Positions 26,007 to 36,364 of a DNA stretch of 64,000 nucleotides are shown here, piece by piece. The translations under genes were made by a program, and so were the position numbers. Source of the DNA: Maribacter dokdonensis DSW-8 (GTDB lineage Bacteria; Bacteroidota; Bacteroidia; Flavobacteriales; Flavobacteriaceae); assembly GCF_001447995.1 (NCBI RefSeq), contig NZ_LDPE01000002.1:372001-436000 (forward strand). The letters run 5' to 3'. Positions within the stretch are counted from its first letter, which is position 1. Every line of letters begins with the position of its first letter. Under the pieces are notes generated by a model. The model saw nothing but the letters and a program-made list of their open reading frames with translations, had not been told where the DNA came from and did no database searches.

Positions 26007-28529
26007 TTACGCCCACTCCTTTGGCATTTTTTGTTCTCTTAAAGACACAAATTCAATATTGTTATCCGTTTCTTCAGAATTGACAAAGTGTGTATAGCGC
26101 TCTCTTATTTCTGGAGTTTCTACCGCTTCTTTCCATTCACATACATAAGAATCTACCAAGGCTTGCATTTCAGCATCCAATTCATCAACAATGCCCAAAG
26201 AGTCGTTGATAACAACGTTTTGTAAATAGGTAATACCACCTTCTAATTTCTCTAACCAAGGTGCGGTTCTTTGTAAAGGTTGCGCTGTTTTTATGTAGAA
26301 CATAATAAAACGATCTACGTATTTGATGGCGGTTTCCTTGTCAACTTTTTCAGCAAGTAAAAGGGCATGTTTAGGCGTAGCACCGCCATTACCGCCTACA
26401 TAAACATTCCATCCGCCTTCAACGGCAATGAATCCGAAGTCTTTGCCCCTTGCTTCTGCACATTCACGAATACAACCCGAAACGCCACCTTTAAATTTAT
26501 GAGGTGATCGTATGCCTTTGTATCGGTGTTCTATTTCAATAGCAAAACTTACGCTTTCATCCATACCATAGCGGCACCATGTAGATCCCACACAACTTTT
26601 CACTGTACGTAAAGATTTTCCATAAGCTTGGCCTGTTTCAAATCCTTCGGCAATCAATTCTTCCCAAATAGGAGGTAATTCGTGCAGTTTTGCTCCAAAC
26701 ATATCTATGCGCTGGCCACCGGTAATTTTGGTGTAGAGGTCATATTTTTGAGCTATTCTTCCAATGGCCATTAATTGTTTAGGTGTAATCTCTCCGCCAG
26801 CAACCCTAGGTACAACAGAGTAGGTACCGTTACGTTGTATATTGGCCAAATAACGGTCATTACTATCCTGTATGGTTTCTTGCCTGTTGGCGGTTTCATT
26901 ATATAGACTAGCAAATATTGCGGCAACTGCAGGCTTACATACCTCGCAACCATGCCCGGTACCTACTTCATCTAATAGGGTATCATAATCAGTAATTCCC
27001 TTTAATTTGGCAAGATCAAAAAGCTCTTGGCGAGAATAATCAAAATGTTCGCACAAGCGCTCTTTTACCGTTTTCCCTAAAGTCTTTAAGCTCTCCTTGA
27101 TTAAATCTGCCACCATAGGTTTACACCCGCCACAACCTGTTGTTGCCTTTGTGGCTTTGGCTACATCTTTCATGGTTTCATTGCCATCTTCTAATACAGA
27201 ACAGCAAACTTGGCCTTTGGTAACCGCTTCACAAGAACAAATAACTGCTGTATCGGGCAGGTCCATGGCACTACCAAAAGCAGAGCCGCCTTCACCTCTA
27301 GAACCAAAGATCAGTTCTTCAGCGTTATCGGGCAGTGGCATATTGTTCAAATACATTTGGTGTAAAATGCTATAATCTTCTGCATCGCCCACCATTATTC
27401 CCCCTAAAAGGGTTTTACCGTCATGGCTTACGTTTATTCTTTTATAGATACCCTTTGTTTTGTTCTCGTAGATAATGGAAAGTCCCTTTTCCGCAGGCAT
27501 ATAAGGAATACCGAAACTGGCAACATCAACACCTATTAATTTCAGTTTGGTAGACATATCTATTTCCGGTTTCATGACAACCTCGTTTTGCTCAAGAATT
27601 TGATTTACGGCCACCTCGGCCATTTCATAGCCCGGAGCCACTAAACCGTAGATCATTTGGTTGTATAACGCTACTTCACCAATGGCAAATATAGTTGGGT
27701 CAGAGGTTTGCATTTTATCGTTGACCACTATACCGCCACGCACGCCCATTTCTAGATTACAGGTTTTGCCCAATTCATCTCTTGGACGTATACCGGCGGA
27801 AATGACCAACATATCTACATCTAGTTTATCATCTTCGCCAAAGTCCATACCTGTAATGGCGCCATTGCCCATAATACTATTGGTAGCTTTTCCTGTATGT
27901 ATGGCAATACCTATGGATTCCAATGTTAATTGTAGTACGTTACTACTTCTGGAATCTAGTTGTCTAGGCATTAATTTTGGAGCAAATTCAACCACATGCG
28001 GTTCTAGCCCCATGTCCATGACAGCTTTTCCTGCCTCTAGGCCAAGTAGTCCGCCACCAAGAATAGCCGCTTTACCGTTAGGTTTAGCTTTTTTAATTTC
28101 TTCGGCATATGCTAGCATTGCCTCTAGGTCTTCTATGGTTCTATAAACAAAGACACCTTTTTTCTCTACGCCTTGTATTGGAGGAACAAATGGAGCAGAA
28201 CCCGTAGCCAATACCAGGTAGTCATATTTAAATTCTTTTTCACTGGCGGTAGTAATGGTCTTTTTACTTCTGTGGATATCGGTGACCCTTTCATTGACCA
28301 CTAATTCTATATCATTGTCCGCGTACCATTCCAAGGGAGCCATTTCTAGAGCTTTGGCATCTCTATTTTCAAAGAATTCGCTTAAGTGAACCCTATCATA
28401 GGCTGCGCGTGGTTCTTCACCAAAAACAATTAGTTTAAAATGTTTGCTTTCTTCCCTTGCGGCAAATTTTTCACAGAATTTGTATCCTACCATTCCGTTA
28501 CCGACAACAATTATTGTTTTCATACCCAT
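26007..28529 (-). CDS. nirB: nitrite reductase [NAD(P)H] large subunit
   Basis: 840 residues with the full NirB order. FAD/NAD domains (1-about 400) have VVGNGMVGYKFCEKF and AAILGGGLLGLEAG. Two BFD-type [2Fe-2S] domains follow, CSCEAVTKGQ..CGGCKP at about 430-480 and CEHFDYSRQE..CEVCKP at about 495-545. Then come the ferredoxin-like half domain GGEITPKQLMAIGR and the siroheme/[4Fe-4S] ligands CVGSTWC and GCIRECAEARGKDFG. It reduces nitrite to ammonium. Two Met codons (28529, 28523) are equally possible. A 7-2-7 operator lies 24 bp upstream. Confidence 0.96.
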   Translation of the reverse strand: MGMKTIIVVGNGMVGYKFCEKFAAREESKHFKLIVFGEEPRAAYDRVHLSEFFENRDAKALEMAPLEWYADNDIELVVNERVTDIHRSKKTITTASEKEFKYDYLVLATGSAPFVPPIQGVEKKGVFVYRTIEDLEAMLAYAEEIKKAKPNGKAAILGGGLLGLEAGKAVMDMGLEPHVVEFAPKLMPRQLDSRSSNVLQLTLESIGIAIHTGKATNSIMGNGAITGMDFGEDDKLDVDMLVISAGIRPRDELGKTCNLEMGVRGGIVVNDKMQTSDPTIFAIGEVALYNQMIYGLVAPGYEMAEVAVNQILEQNEVVMKPEIDMSTKLKLIGVDVASFGIPYMPAEKGLSIIYENKTKGIYKRINVSHDGKTLLGGIMVGDAEDYSILHQMYLNNMPLPDNAEELIFGSRGEGGSAFGSAMDLPDTAVICSCEAVTKGQVCCSVLEDGNETMKDVAKATKATTGCGGCKPMVADLIKESLKTLGKTVKERLCEHFDYSRQELFDLAKLKGITDYDTLLDEVGTGHGCEVCKPAVAAIFASLYNETANRQETIQDSNDRYLANIQRNGTYSVVPRVAGGEITPKQLMAIGRIAQKYDLYTKITGGQRIDMFGAKLHELPPIWEELIAEGFETGQAYGKSLRTVKSCVGSTWCRYGMDESVSFAIEIEHRYKGIRSPHKFKGGVSGCIRECAEARGKDFGFIAVEGGWNVYVGGNGGATPKHALLLAEKVDKETAIKYVDRFIMFYIKTAQPLQRTAPWLEKLEGGITYLQNVVINDSLGIVDELDAEMQALVDSYVCEWKEAVETPEIRERYTHFVNSEETDNNIEFVSLREQKMPKEWA

Positions 28530-28552
28530 ATTGTTTAGCTACTTAGCAATAT

Positions 28553-28568
28553 TACGTATAAATACGTA
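28553..28568 (-). promoter_or_regulatory. candidate NarL-type 7-2-7 operator before nirB
   Basis: TACGTAT-AA-ATACGTA on the plus strand, an inverted repeat with 2-bp centre. Read toward nirB it is the same 16-mer as in the operator before the nitrate reductase. A further TACGTA half-site lies at 28596 toward the methyltransferase gene. Confidence 0.65.
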
Positions 28569-28628
28569 TATAAATACTGATTTTATGAAAATAATTACGT
28601 ATTCTTGTTGAAGAATCGATAATTAATA

Positions 28629-29420
28629 ATGCTAAATACTATGAAGATGGAATTAGAAAAAACGGCAAAAGTAAGTTTAGTAGGTGCGGGTCCAGGAGCT
28701 AAAGACCTAATAACTATAAGGGGTTTGAAGGTTTTGAACCAAGCCGATATTATTTTGTACGATGCATTGATCAGTGATGATCTATTATCTGAAATACGTA
28801 CTGATATACCTAAGATATTTACGGGTAAAAGATGTGGTCAACATTCGCATTCCCAAGATGAAATCAATGAATTAATAGTAAAATATGCCTTTGAATACGG
28901 TCATGTGGTACGTTTAAAAGGTGGCGATCCTTTTGTATTTGGCAGGGCAAATGAGGAAATAGAATATGTAGAGTCATTTGGCATACCTGTTAGTGTAGTT
29001 CCTGGAATTTCCAGTGCTATAGCTGTACCATCTAGTCAAGGCATACCGATGACCAAAAGAGGAATAAGTAGTAGTTTTTGGGTGATGACGGCAACTAAAA
29101 GAGATGGTACGTTTTCGCAAGATTTGCAATATGCAGCAAAATCTTCTGCCACTATGGTTGTTTTAATGGGCATTAGAAAACTTGATGAAATAGTGAAAGA
29201 AGTTAGTAAATATAGGGGTTCAATGACGCCTATTGCGGTAATTCAAAACGGAACTACCCAACATGAAAAATGTTATGTAGCTACTTTAGATACATTGAAC
29301 AATAGTATAAGGGAGGTTGATGTTACCAAACCGGGAATTATTGTCATTGGAGACGTGGTAGCTGATCATCCATCATTTTTTGAAGAAGAAGTACAGCGTA
29401 TTCTACACCATGCTATTTAA
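28629..29420 (+). CDS. cobA: uroporphyrinogen-III C-methyltransferase
   Basis: 263 residues. VSLVGAGPGAKDLITIRGL is the SAM-binding start of SUMT enzymes, followed by DALISDDLL, RLKGGDPFVFGRANEE and VVPGISSAIAVPSSQGIP. It makes precorrin-2 from uroporphyrinogen III with SAM. Together with the dehydrogenase at 22480 it provides siroheme for NirB. It is divergent from nirB and shares its regulatory region. Met1, Met5 and Met7 are candidate starts. Confidence 0.94.
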   Translation: MLNTMKMELEKTAKVSLVGAGPGAKDLITIRGLKVLNQADIILYDALISDDLLSEIRTDIPKIFTGKRCGQHSHSQDEINELIVKYAFEYGHVVRLKGGDPFVFGRANEEIEYVESFGIPVSVVPGISSAIAVPSSQGIPMTKRGISSSFWVMTATKRDGTFSQDLQYAAKSSATMVVLMGIRKLDEIVKEVSKYRGSMTPIAVIQNGTTQHEKCYVATLDTLNNSIREVDVTKPGIIVIGDVVADHPSFFEEEVQRILHHAI

Positions 29421-29601
29421 TCAAATAAAGGAGATTTCACCTTTATAGTAGTCTAATAAAAGGTAAACGGCAAGGTATTTTAGTGACAGAAATTACACTA
29501 TTTCAATTTTTTTGAGCATTTATTTAGAATCGAATAATTGTAACAGGCTCATTTCCTTAATTCCTCAAAAATACGTAGTAATTTAAAATTATATTAAAAA
29601 C

Positions 29602-29617
29602 TACGTATAATTACGTA
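29602..29617 (+). promoter_or_regulatory. candidate NarL-type 7-2-7 operator before narK
   Basis: TACGTAT-AA-TTACGTA. An extra TACGTA half-site lies at 29572. The promoter element TAGGTTTG (TAnnTTTG) follows at 29628-29635 with no -33 box, which suggests an activated promoter. The TTG at 29633 lies inside this element, so it is not the start codon. Confidence 0.65.
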
Positions 29618-29665
29618 TTATTTATAGTAGGTTTGTATGCATTCAATAACGCAATCTGCTATATT

Positions 29666-31093
29666 ATGGAAAATCAATCTAAAAAGTCCACCACCTTAAA
29701 TTTAACGAATATAAAGAGTTTACCCATTCGTACTTTTTGGATAACTTCAATTGCATTTTTCATTTGCTTTTTTGCATGGTTCGGTATTGTGCCCTTCATG
29801 CCAGATGTTGTTAAAGATTTAGGGTTGACTCCCGATCAAAAATGGAACTCAATTATATTGGCGGTTACAGGAACCGTTTTCGCTAGACTATTAATAGGAA
29901 AGCTTTGTGATAAATATGGTCCTAGGTTATGTTATACCTATTTATTGATACTAGGTGCCATTCCTGTAATCCTTATCGGTTTTGTGCAAACGCCGCTTCA
30001 ATTTTTAATTTGCAGATTGTTTATTGGTTTTATAGGTGCTTCATTCGTAATCACCCAGTTTCATACATCTATCATGTTTGCACCCAATATTGTTGGTACC
30101 GCAAATGCAACTTCTGCCGGATGGGGTAATTTGGGTGGTGGTGCCAACCGTTTAGGTATGCCATTAATTGCTGCTGCAGTGGTAAGCTTTGGGGTTGCCG
30201 ATGAAATTGCATGGAGATATTCAATGATCATTGCAGGTATCATTGCCATGCTAATGGGGCTTGTATATTATTTCTTTACCCAAGACACACCAGAAGGTAA
30301 TTTTAAGGAATTAAAGGAGGCAGGTAAAATGCCGAAGCTAAAAAAAGATGAGGAATCGTTTTTAAGTGTTTTAAAAGATTATAGGGTGTGGATTCTTTTC
30401 ATTGTATACGCAGCATCTTTTGGAATGGAACTTACGGTGTATGGTACCATGGATGATTACTTGCAAAACACCTTTGGGTTAACAAGGTCCACTGCGGGTA
30501 ATTTAGTACTTTCTTTTGCCCTGATGAATATATTTGCCCGAACCTTGGGCGGCTTTTTCGGAGATCGTTTCGGTAGATTAAAAGGCTTGCGCGGTAGGGT
30601 ACTTTTCTTAACGGTCATATTGGCTTTAGAAGGAGTTATGCTCTCCGTTTTTTCAATGGCAACAAGCTTTGCCATGGGAATTATATTTTTAATTACCTTT
30701 AGTTTAACGGTACAAATGGCAGAAGGGGCAACGTTTTCGGTAGTGCCTTTTATAAATAAAAAAGCTATTGGTTCTATCTCTGGTATTGTTGGTGCAGGTG
30801 GTAATGTAGGTGCTTTTTTGGCGGCATTATTATTAAAATCAAAATCCGCTTTGGCAGAAACCAATGCCTTGGCAGCTAACGCTAATTTAGGTGAAGAAGC
30901 AATGAAGGCGGCTCAATCTGCTGCGGCATCGGGGGCTGTTTCAAGTGGATATTTACTTATAGGTGGCTTTGTTATAGTCACGGCACTTGTTACGCTGGCC
31001 ATTAAATTCTCCGCCGAAGATGAAAAACTAGTTAAGGAAGAATTACAAAAGGCAGATAAGTCCGTTATCAATTTATCGCCAAGTAGTATCTAA
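29666..31093 (+). CDS. narK: NarK/NasA-family nitrate/nitrite MFS transporter
   Basis: Start at MENQSKKSTT (475 residues), because the alternative TTG at 29633 lies in the promoter. About 12 TM segments. The nitrate signature is GWGNLGGGANRLGMP in TM5, and VGAGGNVGAFLAALL is its counterpart in TM11. It moves nitrate or nitrite across the inner membrane. It is followed by a Crp/Fnr regulator after 12 bp, so they share a transcript. Confidence 0.94.
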   Translation: MENQSKKSTTLNLTNIKSLPIRTFWITSIAFFICFFAWFGIVPFMPDVVKDLGLTPDQKWNSIILAVTGTVFARLLIGKLCDKYGPRLCYTYLLILGAIPVILIGFVQTPLQFLICRLFIGFIGASFVITQFHTSIMFAPNIVGTANATSAGWGNLGGGANRLGMPLIAAAVVSFGVADEIAWRYSMIIAGIIAMLMGLVYYFFTQDTPEGNFKELKEAGKMPKLKKDEESFLSVLKDYRVWILFIVYAASFGMELTVYGTMDDYLQNTFGLTRSTAGNLVLSFALMNIFARTLGGFFGDRFGRLKGLRGRVLFLTVILALEGVMLSVFSMATSFAMGIIFLITFSLTVQMAEGATFSVVPFINKKAIGSISGIVGAGGNVGAFLAALLLKSKSALAETNALAANANLGEEAMKAAQSAAASGAVSSGYLLIGGFVIVTALVTLAIKFSAEDEKLVKEELQKADKSVINLSPSSI

Positions 31094-31105
31094 ATTCATG
31101 TAGCT

Positions 31106-31864
31106 ATGCGAGCAGGTGCTAATCATATATCAACACGTATATCCGATCGATCGGAGCTGCTAGATAGTGCCTGTGGATTATGCTCCAATGAAAATTGTCT
31201 TATTCAAAAGAACATTCACACTTCTAGTATTGGCAAACTAGTAAAGGCAAGAAAAGAAATAAAGTGTAAAAAAGGACAGCAATTTATTATGGAAGGAGCT
31301 TCGGTAACCGGACTCTTCTTTCTTTTAAGTGGTAAGGTTAAAGTTTTAAGGACCGGGCTACATGGTAAAGAACAAATTGTTCGTTTTGCATCTCCAGGTG
31401 AAATCATTGGGCATAGAGGTTTTGGCACAGAAGAGACCTATCCTATTAGTGCCATTGCTTTGGTAGATTGCACCTTATGTTATTTTTCAAAAGAGTTACT
31501 TCAAGAAACATTAAGGGAAACACCTGGGCTTACGTATGATTTTATGTTGTTTTATGCCAATGAACTTAATCGTAGTGAAATAAGGGTAAAATCCTTATCT
31601 CAAATGACGGTTCGTGAACGGGTTATAGACACACTATTATATATTAACCGCAAATTTGGACAGGTAAATGGGTATTCTTCACTTTTATTAAGTAGGAGGG
31701 AATATGCAGATTATGCGGGTACTACCGAGGAGCAGGTCATAAGAATGTTCTCTATTCTCAAAAAAGAGGGCTTATTGATTACCAAAGGCAAAAGAATTGG
31801 TATTGCTGATATAGCATTGCTTAAAAAAGAAATCTCAGAGCACAATTTCTATTTGGATAGTTAA
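31106..31864 (+). CDS. Crp/Fnr-family regulator with FNR-like cysteines
   Basis: 252 residues: cyclic-nucleotide-binding fold (about 45-150), the dimer helix, and a winged helix with SRREYADYAGTTEEQVIRMF. N-terminal cysteines are C23, C26 and C31, with C122 and C125 in the sensor domain. E. coli FNR uses three N-terminal Cys plus C122 to bind an oxygen-labile [4Fe-4S]. The spacing here (CX2CX4C) is near but not identical. Co-transcribed with narK; probably regulates nitrate genes. Confidence 0.9.
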   Translation: MRAGANHISTRISDRSELLDSACGLCSNENCLIQKNIHTSSIGKLVKARKEIKCKKGQQFIMEGASVTGLFFLLSGKVKVLRTGLHGKEQIVRFASPGEIIGHRGFGTEETYPISAIALVDCTLCYFSKELLQETLRETPGLTYDFMLFYANELNRSEIRVKSLSQMTVRERVIDTLLYINRKFGQVNGYSSLLLSRREYADYAGTTEEQVIRMFSILKKEGLLITKGKRIGIADIALLKKEISEHNFYLDS

Positions 31865-32057
31865 TAGTACGTACTATCTAATCACACATACTTACGTAGT
31901 TATTCTCAATGTCCTCAGTATTTATATACTATTGATAAAGAGATTGTTAGTTGTGAAAACTGCTTTTTCGCAGTAAATGATATGTGTTTTAAAGGGTTAA
32001 TTATATGGTGCAAAAAGAGGTTTAAATATACCTAATAGCATTAACGAAAATTTAGCT

Positions 32058-32093
32058 TACGTATATATTTGCTTAAATAAGTATTAATACGTA
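32058..32093 (+). promoter_or_regulatory. nrtA promoter region with two TACGTA half-sites
   Basis: TACGTA at 32058-32063 and 32088-32093 flank the TATATTTG element at 32064-32071, a perfect TAnnTTTG. The half-sites are not in the 7-2-7 pairing. The rest of the 243-bp gap (31865-32107) holds another palindrome, ATAGTACGTACTAT, at 31864-31877 and no gene. Confidence 0.5.
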
Positions 32094-32107
32094 GAAAACT
32101 AAATGAT

Positions 32108-33502
32108 ATGATTATGAAAAACATTTTTACTTCATCTATTTTAACCCTTTCCCTCGCTTTGGTATTTACCGCTTGTGGAGATACAAAAAGTAAGAAAACC
32201 GAATCGGTTTCTGAAGAAGCTGTAGCCTCAAATACAAAAATGCTGGATATTGAAAAGCCACAGTTAACTTTTGGTTTTATAAAATTGACCGATATGGCAC
32301 CATTGGCCATTGCAAAAGAAAAGGGCTTTTTTGAAGAGGAAGGACTTTTTGTTTCGGTCGAGGCACAATCTAACTGGAAAAATGTATTGGACCGTGTTAT
32401 TGACGGTCAGTTAGACGGATCACATATGTTGGCAGGTCAGCCAATTGCTGCAGGAGCAGGTTTTGGTAGACAAGCAGAATTGGTTACTCCGTTCTCTATG
32501 GATTTAAATGGAAATGGAATTACGGTATCCAATGATGTTTGGTCAAAAATGAAACCAAATGTACCGGCAGATTCAGATGGTAAGCCAATTCATCCTATTA
32601 AGGCAGATGCATTAAAACCTGTAATTACCTCTTATAAAAATGAAGGGAAACCTTTTAAAATGGGAATGGTTTTCCCGGTATCTACCCATAATTACGAATT
32701 GCGTTATTGGTTGGCTGCAGCAGGTATTCACCCAGGGATGTATACTGCAGATAATGTACAAGGGCAAATAGATGCAGAGGTTTTACTTTCTGTTACACCT
32801 CCACCACAAATGCCGGCTACATTGGAGTCCGGTACTATTTACGGATACTGTGTAGGTGAGCCTTGGAACCAACAAGCGGTATTTAAAGGAATAGGTGTTC
32901 CGGTTACTACCAACTATGATATTTGGAAGAATAATCCTGAGAAAGTATTTGTAATGACCAAGCAGTTTGTAGAGCAGAACCCTAATACGGCAATTGCGGT
33001 TACAAAAGCATTGATCAGAGCCGGTAAATGGTTAGATGAGCCTTCTAATAGAGCAGAAGCGGTTGAGATCCTTTCTATGTCTCAATATGTAGGTGCGCCA
33101 AAAGAAGTATTGGCAAATTCTATGACCGGTACTTTTGAATTCGAAAAAGGAGATAAGCGAGAAATGCCAGATTTCAATGTATTCTATAAGTACAACGCAA
33201 CATATCCTTTCTATTCTGACGGAATTTGGTTCTTAACTCAAATGCGTAGATGGGGACAAATTCCAGAAGCTAAAACTACAGACTGGTACGCTAGTACCAT
33301 TAAGGATATCTACAGACCTGACATTTGGAAAAAGGCTGCGGATCTTTTGGTTGCCGAAGGTCAAATTCCTGCAACGGATATACCTGCAACAGATGGCTAC
33401 AAAGCCCCTACGGCAGATTTTATAGACGGTACAACCTATGATGCCAAAGATCCAATTGGGTATATCAATAGTTTTTCTATAGGTAACAAAGACAAAAAGT
33501 AA
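32108..33502 (+). CDS. nrtA: nitrate ABC transporter substrate-binding lipoprotein
   Basis: 464 residues with lipobox VFTAC (C23). The NrtA/CmpA family is recognised from [39 protein letters not shown] and [19 protein letters not shown], which shape the nitrate or bicarbonate pocket. It captures the anion in the periplasm for the following permease and ATPases. The nitrate context makes bicarbonate unlikely. A start at Met3 is also possible. Confidence 0.93.
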   Translation: MIMKNIFTSSILTLSLALVFTACGDTKSKKTESVSEEAVASNTKMLDIEKPQLTFGFIKLTDMAPLAIAKEKGFFEEEGLFVSVEAQSNWKNVLDRVIDGQLDGSHMLAGQPIAAGAGFGRQAELVTPFSMDLNGNGITVSNDVWSKMKPNVPADSDGKPIHPIKADALKPVITSYKNEGKPFKMGMVFPVSTHNYELRYWLAAAGIHPGMYTADNVQGQIDAEVLLSVTPPPQMPATLESGTIYGYCVGEPWNQQAVFKGIGVPVTTNYDIWKNNPEKVFVMTKQFVEQNPNTAIAVTKALIRAGKWLDEPSNRAEAVEILSMSQYVGAPKEVLANSMTGTFEFEKGDKREMPDFNVFYKYNATYPFYSDGIWFLTQMRRWGQIPEAKTTDWYASTIKDIYRPDIWKKAADLLVAEGQIPATDIPATDGYKAPTADFIDGTTYDAKDPIGYINSFSIGNKDKK

Positions 33503-33535
33503 GCACATTTATTCATTGACTTTAAACAAATTATT

Positions 33536-34636
33536 ATGGAGCAAGAAATGGTCTTAAAAAACGAAAAAAGCATGTCTGCAAGTTTTAAGCAGGTACTTTT
33601 AAAACTTACACCAAGTGTAAAAAAGGATGGCATTATAAAATCTATGAAGAATGCTGGGATAACACTTCTATCCATCTTATTGTTTATAGGTTTATGGCAT
33701 ATGGGATCTAAAGCCCTTTACAACAAAGAGGCAGATTACAAGGTAGAAAAAGCGTTGCAAGAACGGGGTGAAGAAGCTGCAGCGGCAGAACGAGCTTGTA
33801 TAGAGTCGGGTGACAGTAGTTGCCAGCCCAACACCCTACCATCACCTACACAGGTTTGGGCATCTTTAAAATCTTTGGTCGCAGATCACCAAGTTATAAA
33901 AGCGGACAAGGCTGCGTTTGCAGAAAAATTGTCGGCTACCAATGAAAAATTAATTGCTCAGGGCAAAGATCCTATTGTTTATACGGGTAGGGCGTCATTT
34001 ATAGATATTGTACTTACTAGTATTAAAACGGTATTTGCAGGTTTTCTGTTGGCATTGTTGATTGCTGTGCCCATAGGTATCATAATAGGTCTTAGTCCTT
34101 CTTTACGTAGTGCGTTCAACTGGTTTATCCAAGTTTTTAAACCAGTATCGCCTGTAGTATGGTACTTATTGGTTTTTATGATCGTAAAAACTTTGTACAT
34201 AGGCGATAGTTCAGATAATGCCTTTGTTATTTCTTTTATCAGTGTTGGGCTATGTGCCATGTGGGCAACTTTGGTTAATACGGCAATGGGGGTATCATCG
34301 GTAGATAAAGATTATATCAATGTAGCCAAAGTATTGAAGTTAGGCACGTTTCAAAAAGTATTCAAAGTAATACTGCCATCTTCGTTACCCTTAATTTTCA
34401 CAGGTCTAAGAATTACCCTTTCTGTTGCCTGGATGGTTTTGATCGCTATTGAATTGCTTGCACAAAGTCAAGGTTTAGGTCTTTTCGTTTGGGAGGAATT
34501 CCAGAATGGTGCCAACGACTCCAATTCAAAAATCATTGTGGCCATGTTTGTCATAGGTATCATTGGGTTTTTATTGGATAGGTTGATGTTGACCGTACAG
34601 AACATGGTTTCTTTCAACAAAAACGAGATGGCATAA
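33536..34636 (+). CDS. nrtB: nitrate ABC transporter permease
   Basis: 366 residues, longer than the usual about 275. TM1 lies at about 41-60, then an 80-100-residue acidic/charged insert with two Cys ([17 protein letters not shown]). The BPD_transp_1 core follows with five TM segments and the EAA-like loop [22 protein letters not shown]. The C-terminal [17 protein letters not shown] is typical of the nitrate/sulfonate permeases. Encoded between the binding protein and the ATPases. Confidence 0.9.
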   Translation: MEQEMVLKNEKSMSASFKQVLLKLTPSVKKDGIIKSMKNAGITLLSILLFIGLWHMGSKALYNKEADYKVEKALQERGEEAAAAERACIESGDSSCQPNTLPSPTQVWASLKSLVADHQVIKADKAAFAEKLSATNEKLIAQGKDPIVYTGRASFIDIVLTSIKTVFAGFLLALLIAVPIGIIIGLSPSLRSAFNWFIQVFKPVSPVVWYLLVFMIVKTLYIGDSSDNAFVISFISVGLCAMWATLVNTAMGVSSVDKDYINVAKVLKLGTFQKVFKVILPSSLPLIFTGLRITLSVAWMVLIAIELLAQSQGLGLFVWEEFQNGANDSNSKIIVAMFVIGIIGFLLDRLMLTVQNMVSFNKNEMA

Positions 34637-34653
34637 TTTATAAAAAGAAGAGC

Positions 34654-35493
34654 ATGGCATACTTAGAACTAAATAATATATACAAAACCTATGGTGAAGG
34701 AGATGGAAGTACAGAAGTACTGTCTAACATTAACCTCACCATGGATGAAGGAGAATTTGTTGCCATTGTAGGGTTTACGGGTAGCGGTAAGACCACCTTG
34801 GTAAATTTAATCAACGGTTTATTGCAGCCAACAAGCGGCGAAGTACTTTTTAAAGGAAAACCGGTAACCGATACCAGCCATGAACGTGGAGTTATTTTTC
34901 AAAACTATTCGCTATTGCCATGGTTAACTGTAGGGCAAAATATTTACATGGCGGTAAAAGAAGCTTTTCCAAAAGAAAGTAAAGCGGATTTAATGAAAAG
35001 GGTAAAGGAGTATGTGGCTATGGTAAGTCTTAGTCCCGCAATCAATAAAAGACCTAAAGAGCTTTCTGGAGGAATGCGCCAAAGGGTAGCGGTTGCACGT
35101 GCCTTGGCCATGAACCCTGAGATGATCATTATGGATGAACCTTTAGGAGCTTTAGATGCTTTGACCAGAGGTAATCTGCAAGATGAGATCTTGAATATTT
35201 GGAGCCAGGACAAGCGTACGGCATTATTGATTACCAATGATGTTGATGAAGGTATTTACATGGCAGATAGAATAATACCTCTTAAGCCAGGACCAAACGC
35301 AACTTTGGGTCCGGAGTTTAAAATAGATATAGAAAGGCCAAGGGATAAAACGGCCATGAATGACAATCCTGTTTACAAGAAAACCAGAAATGCCATTATA
35401 GAATATCTAATGGATATAGGCGAAGAGAGAAAAACGGTATCTAATGTAGAATATAAATTGCCAGAGCTTACACCAAAAAGTTTTGTCGCTTAA
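34654..35493 (+). CDS. nitrate ABC transporter ATP-binding protein (first of two)
   Basis: 279 residues. Walker [11 protein letters not shown]-loop [12 protein letters not shown], signature [16 protein letters not shown], Walker [13 protein letters not shown] and switch-region [12 protein letters not shown], where the usual switch His is Asn (TND instead of THD). It corresponds to the NrtC/NrtD pair but lacks the C-terminal NrtA-like domain of cyanobacterial NrtC. With an altered switch residue, it may be the less active half of a heterodimer. Confidence 0.9.
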   Translation: MAYLELNNIYKTYGEGDGSTEVLSNINLTMDEGEFVAIVGFTGSGKTTLVNLINGLLQPTSGEVLFKGKPVTDTSHERGVIFQNYSLLPWLTVGQNIYMAVKEAFPKESKADLMKRVKEYVAMVSLSPAINKRPKELSGGMRQRVAVARALAMNPEMIIMDEPLGALDALTRGNLQDEILNIWSQDKRTALLITNDVDEGIYMADRIIPLKPGPNATLGPEFKIDIERPRDKTAMNDNPVYKKTRNAIIEYLMDIGEERKTVSNVEYKLPELTPKSFVA

Positions 35494-35504
35494 AGAATTG
35501 GAAA

Positions 35505-36329
35505 ATGAATACAATAGAACAATCTAACGAAGTATATTCAGAGAACGGTATTATCTACCCATCCAAGGTAATGCTAGATTTGGCCGACTTAAAAAAAGTG
35601 TACCCTACGCCAAAAGGGGACTACGTAGTTCTTGAAGATTTGAATTTACAGATCTTAAAAGAAGAATTCGTAACCATTATTGGGCATTCAGGATGTGGTA
35701 AAACAACCATGCTTTCCATGATAGCAGGTCTTAATCCTATCTCTGGCGGTAATATTTCAGTTCTGGGAAATCCGGTAAAAGGTCCGGGTCCAGATAGGGG
35801 GGTTATTTTTCAATCTCCAAGCTTAATGCCTTGGATGACCGCACTTCAGAATGTCTTGTTAGGGGTCAACCAGGTTTTTCCTCAAGCCACTAAAGGACAG
35901 CGAGAAGATATTGCCAAATACTATTTACACAAAGTAGGTCTTGAGAATGCCTTTCATAAAAAAGCATCAGAACTATCTCAAGGCATGCAACAACGTGTAG
36001 GTATTGCAAGAGCCTTTGCCATTAAACCAAAAGTATTGTTGTTAGACGAACCTTTTGGAATGCTAGACTCGTTGACCAGGGGAGAGTTGCAAGATATTCT
36101 CATAGAAATTTGGAACAAGGAGAAAATTACGGCGGTCATGATTACCCATGATGTGGATGAGGCCATTTTTTTAGCTGATCGTGTTATTATGATGACCAGT
36201 GGGCCTAGGGCAAAAATTGGGGATATACTCTCCATTGACTTTGAACGACCACGAACTCGCAAATCTGTCTTGGAAAGCGACGATTATTATACCTACAGAA
36301 AACACTTAATAGATTTTCTTGAACACTAA
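35505..36329 (+). CDS. nrtD: nitrate ABC transporter ATP-binding protein (second of two)
   Basis: 274 residues. Walker [11 protein letters not shown]-loop [12 protein letters not shown], signature [16 protein letters not shown] (SQG replaces SGG), Walker [13 protein letters not shown] and switch [12 protein letters not shown] with intact His. It starts 11 bp after the first ATPase. The two paralogues carry complementary deviations (Asn switch in one, LSQG in the other), as in asymmetric ABC heterodimers. Confidence 0.9.
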   Translation: MNTIEQSNEVYSENGIIYPSKVMLDLADLKKVYPTPKGDYVVLEDLNLQILKEEFVTIIGHSGCGKTTMLSMIAGLNPISGGNISVLGNPVKGPGPDRGVIFQSPSLMPWMTALQNVLLGVNQVFPQATKGQREDIAKYYLHKVGLENAFHKKASELSQGMQQRVGIARAFAIKPKVLLLDEPFGMLDSLTRGELQDILIEIWNKEKITAVMITHDVDEAIFLADRVIMMTSGPRAKIGDILSIDFERPRTRKSVLESDDYYTYRKHLIDFLEH

Positions 36330-36364
36330 CCATTAACTAACTCAAAATTTTAATTATAAAGATT

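Noticed and set aside
29633..29665. Upstream TTG start for narK.
   Set aside because: The TTG lies inside the TAGGTTTG promoter element, so translation from it is unlikely; the same logic rejects the TTG at 38668 for nasA.
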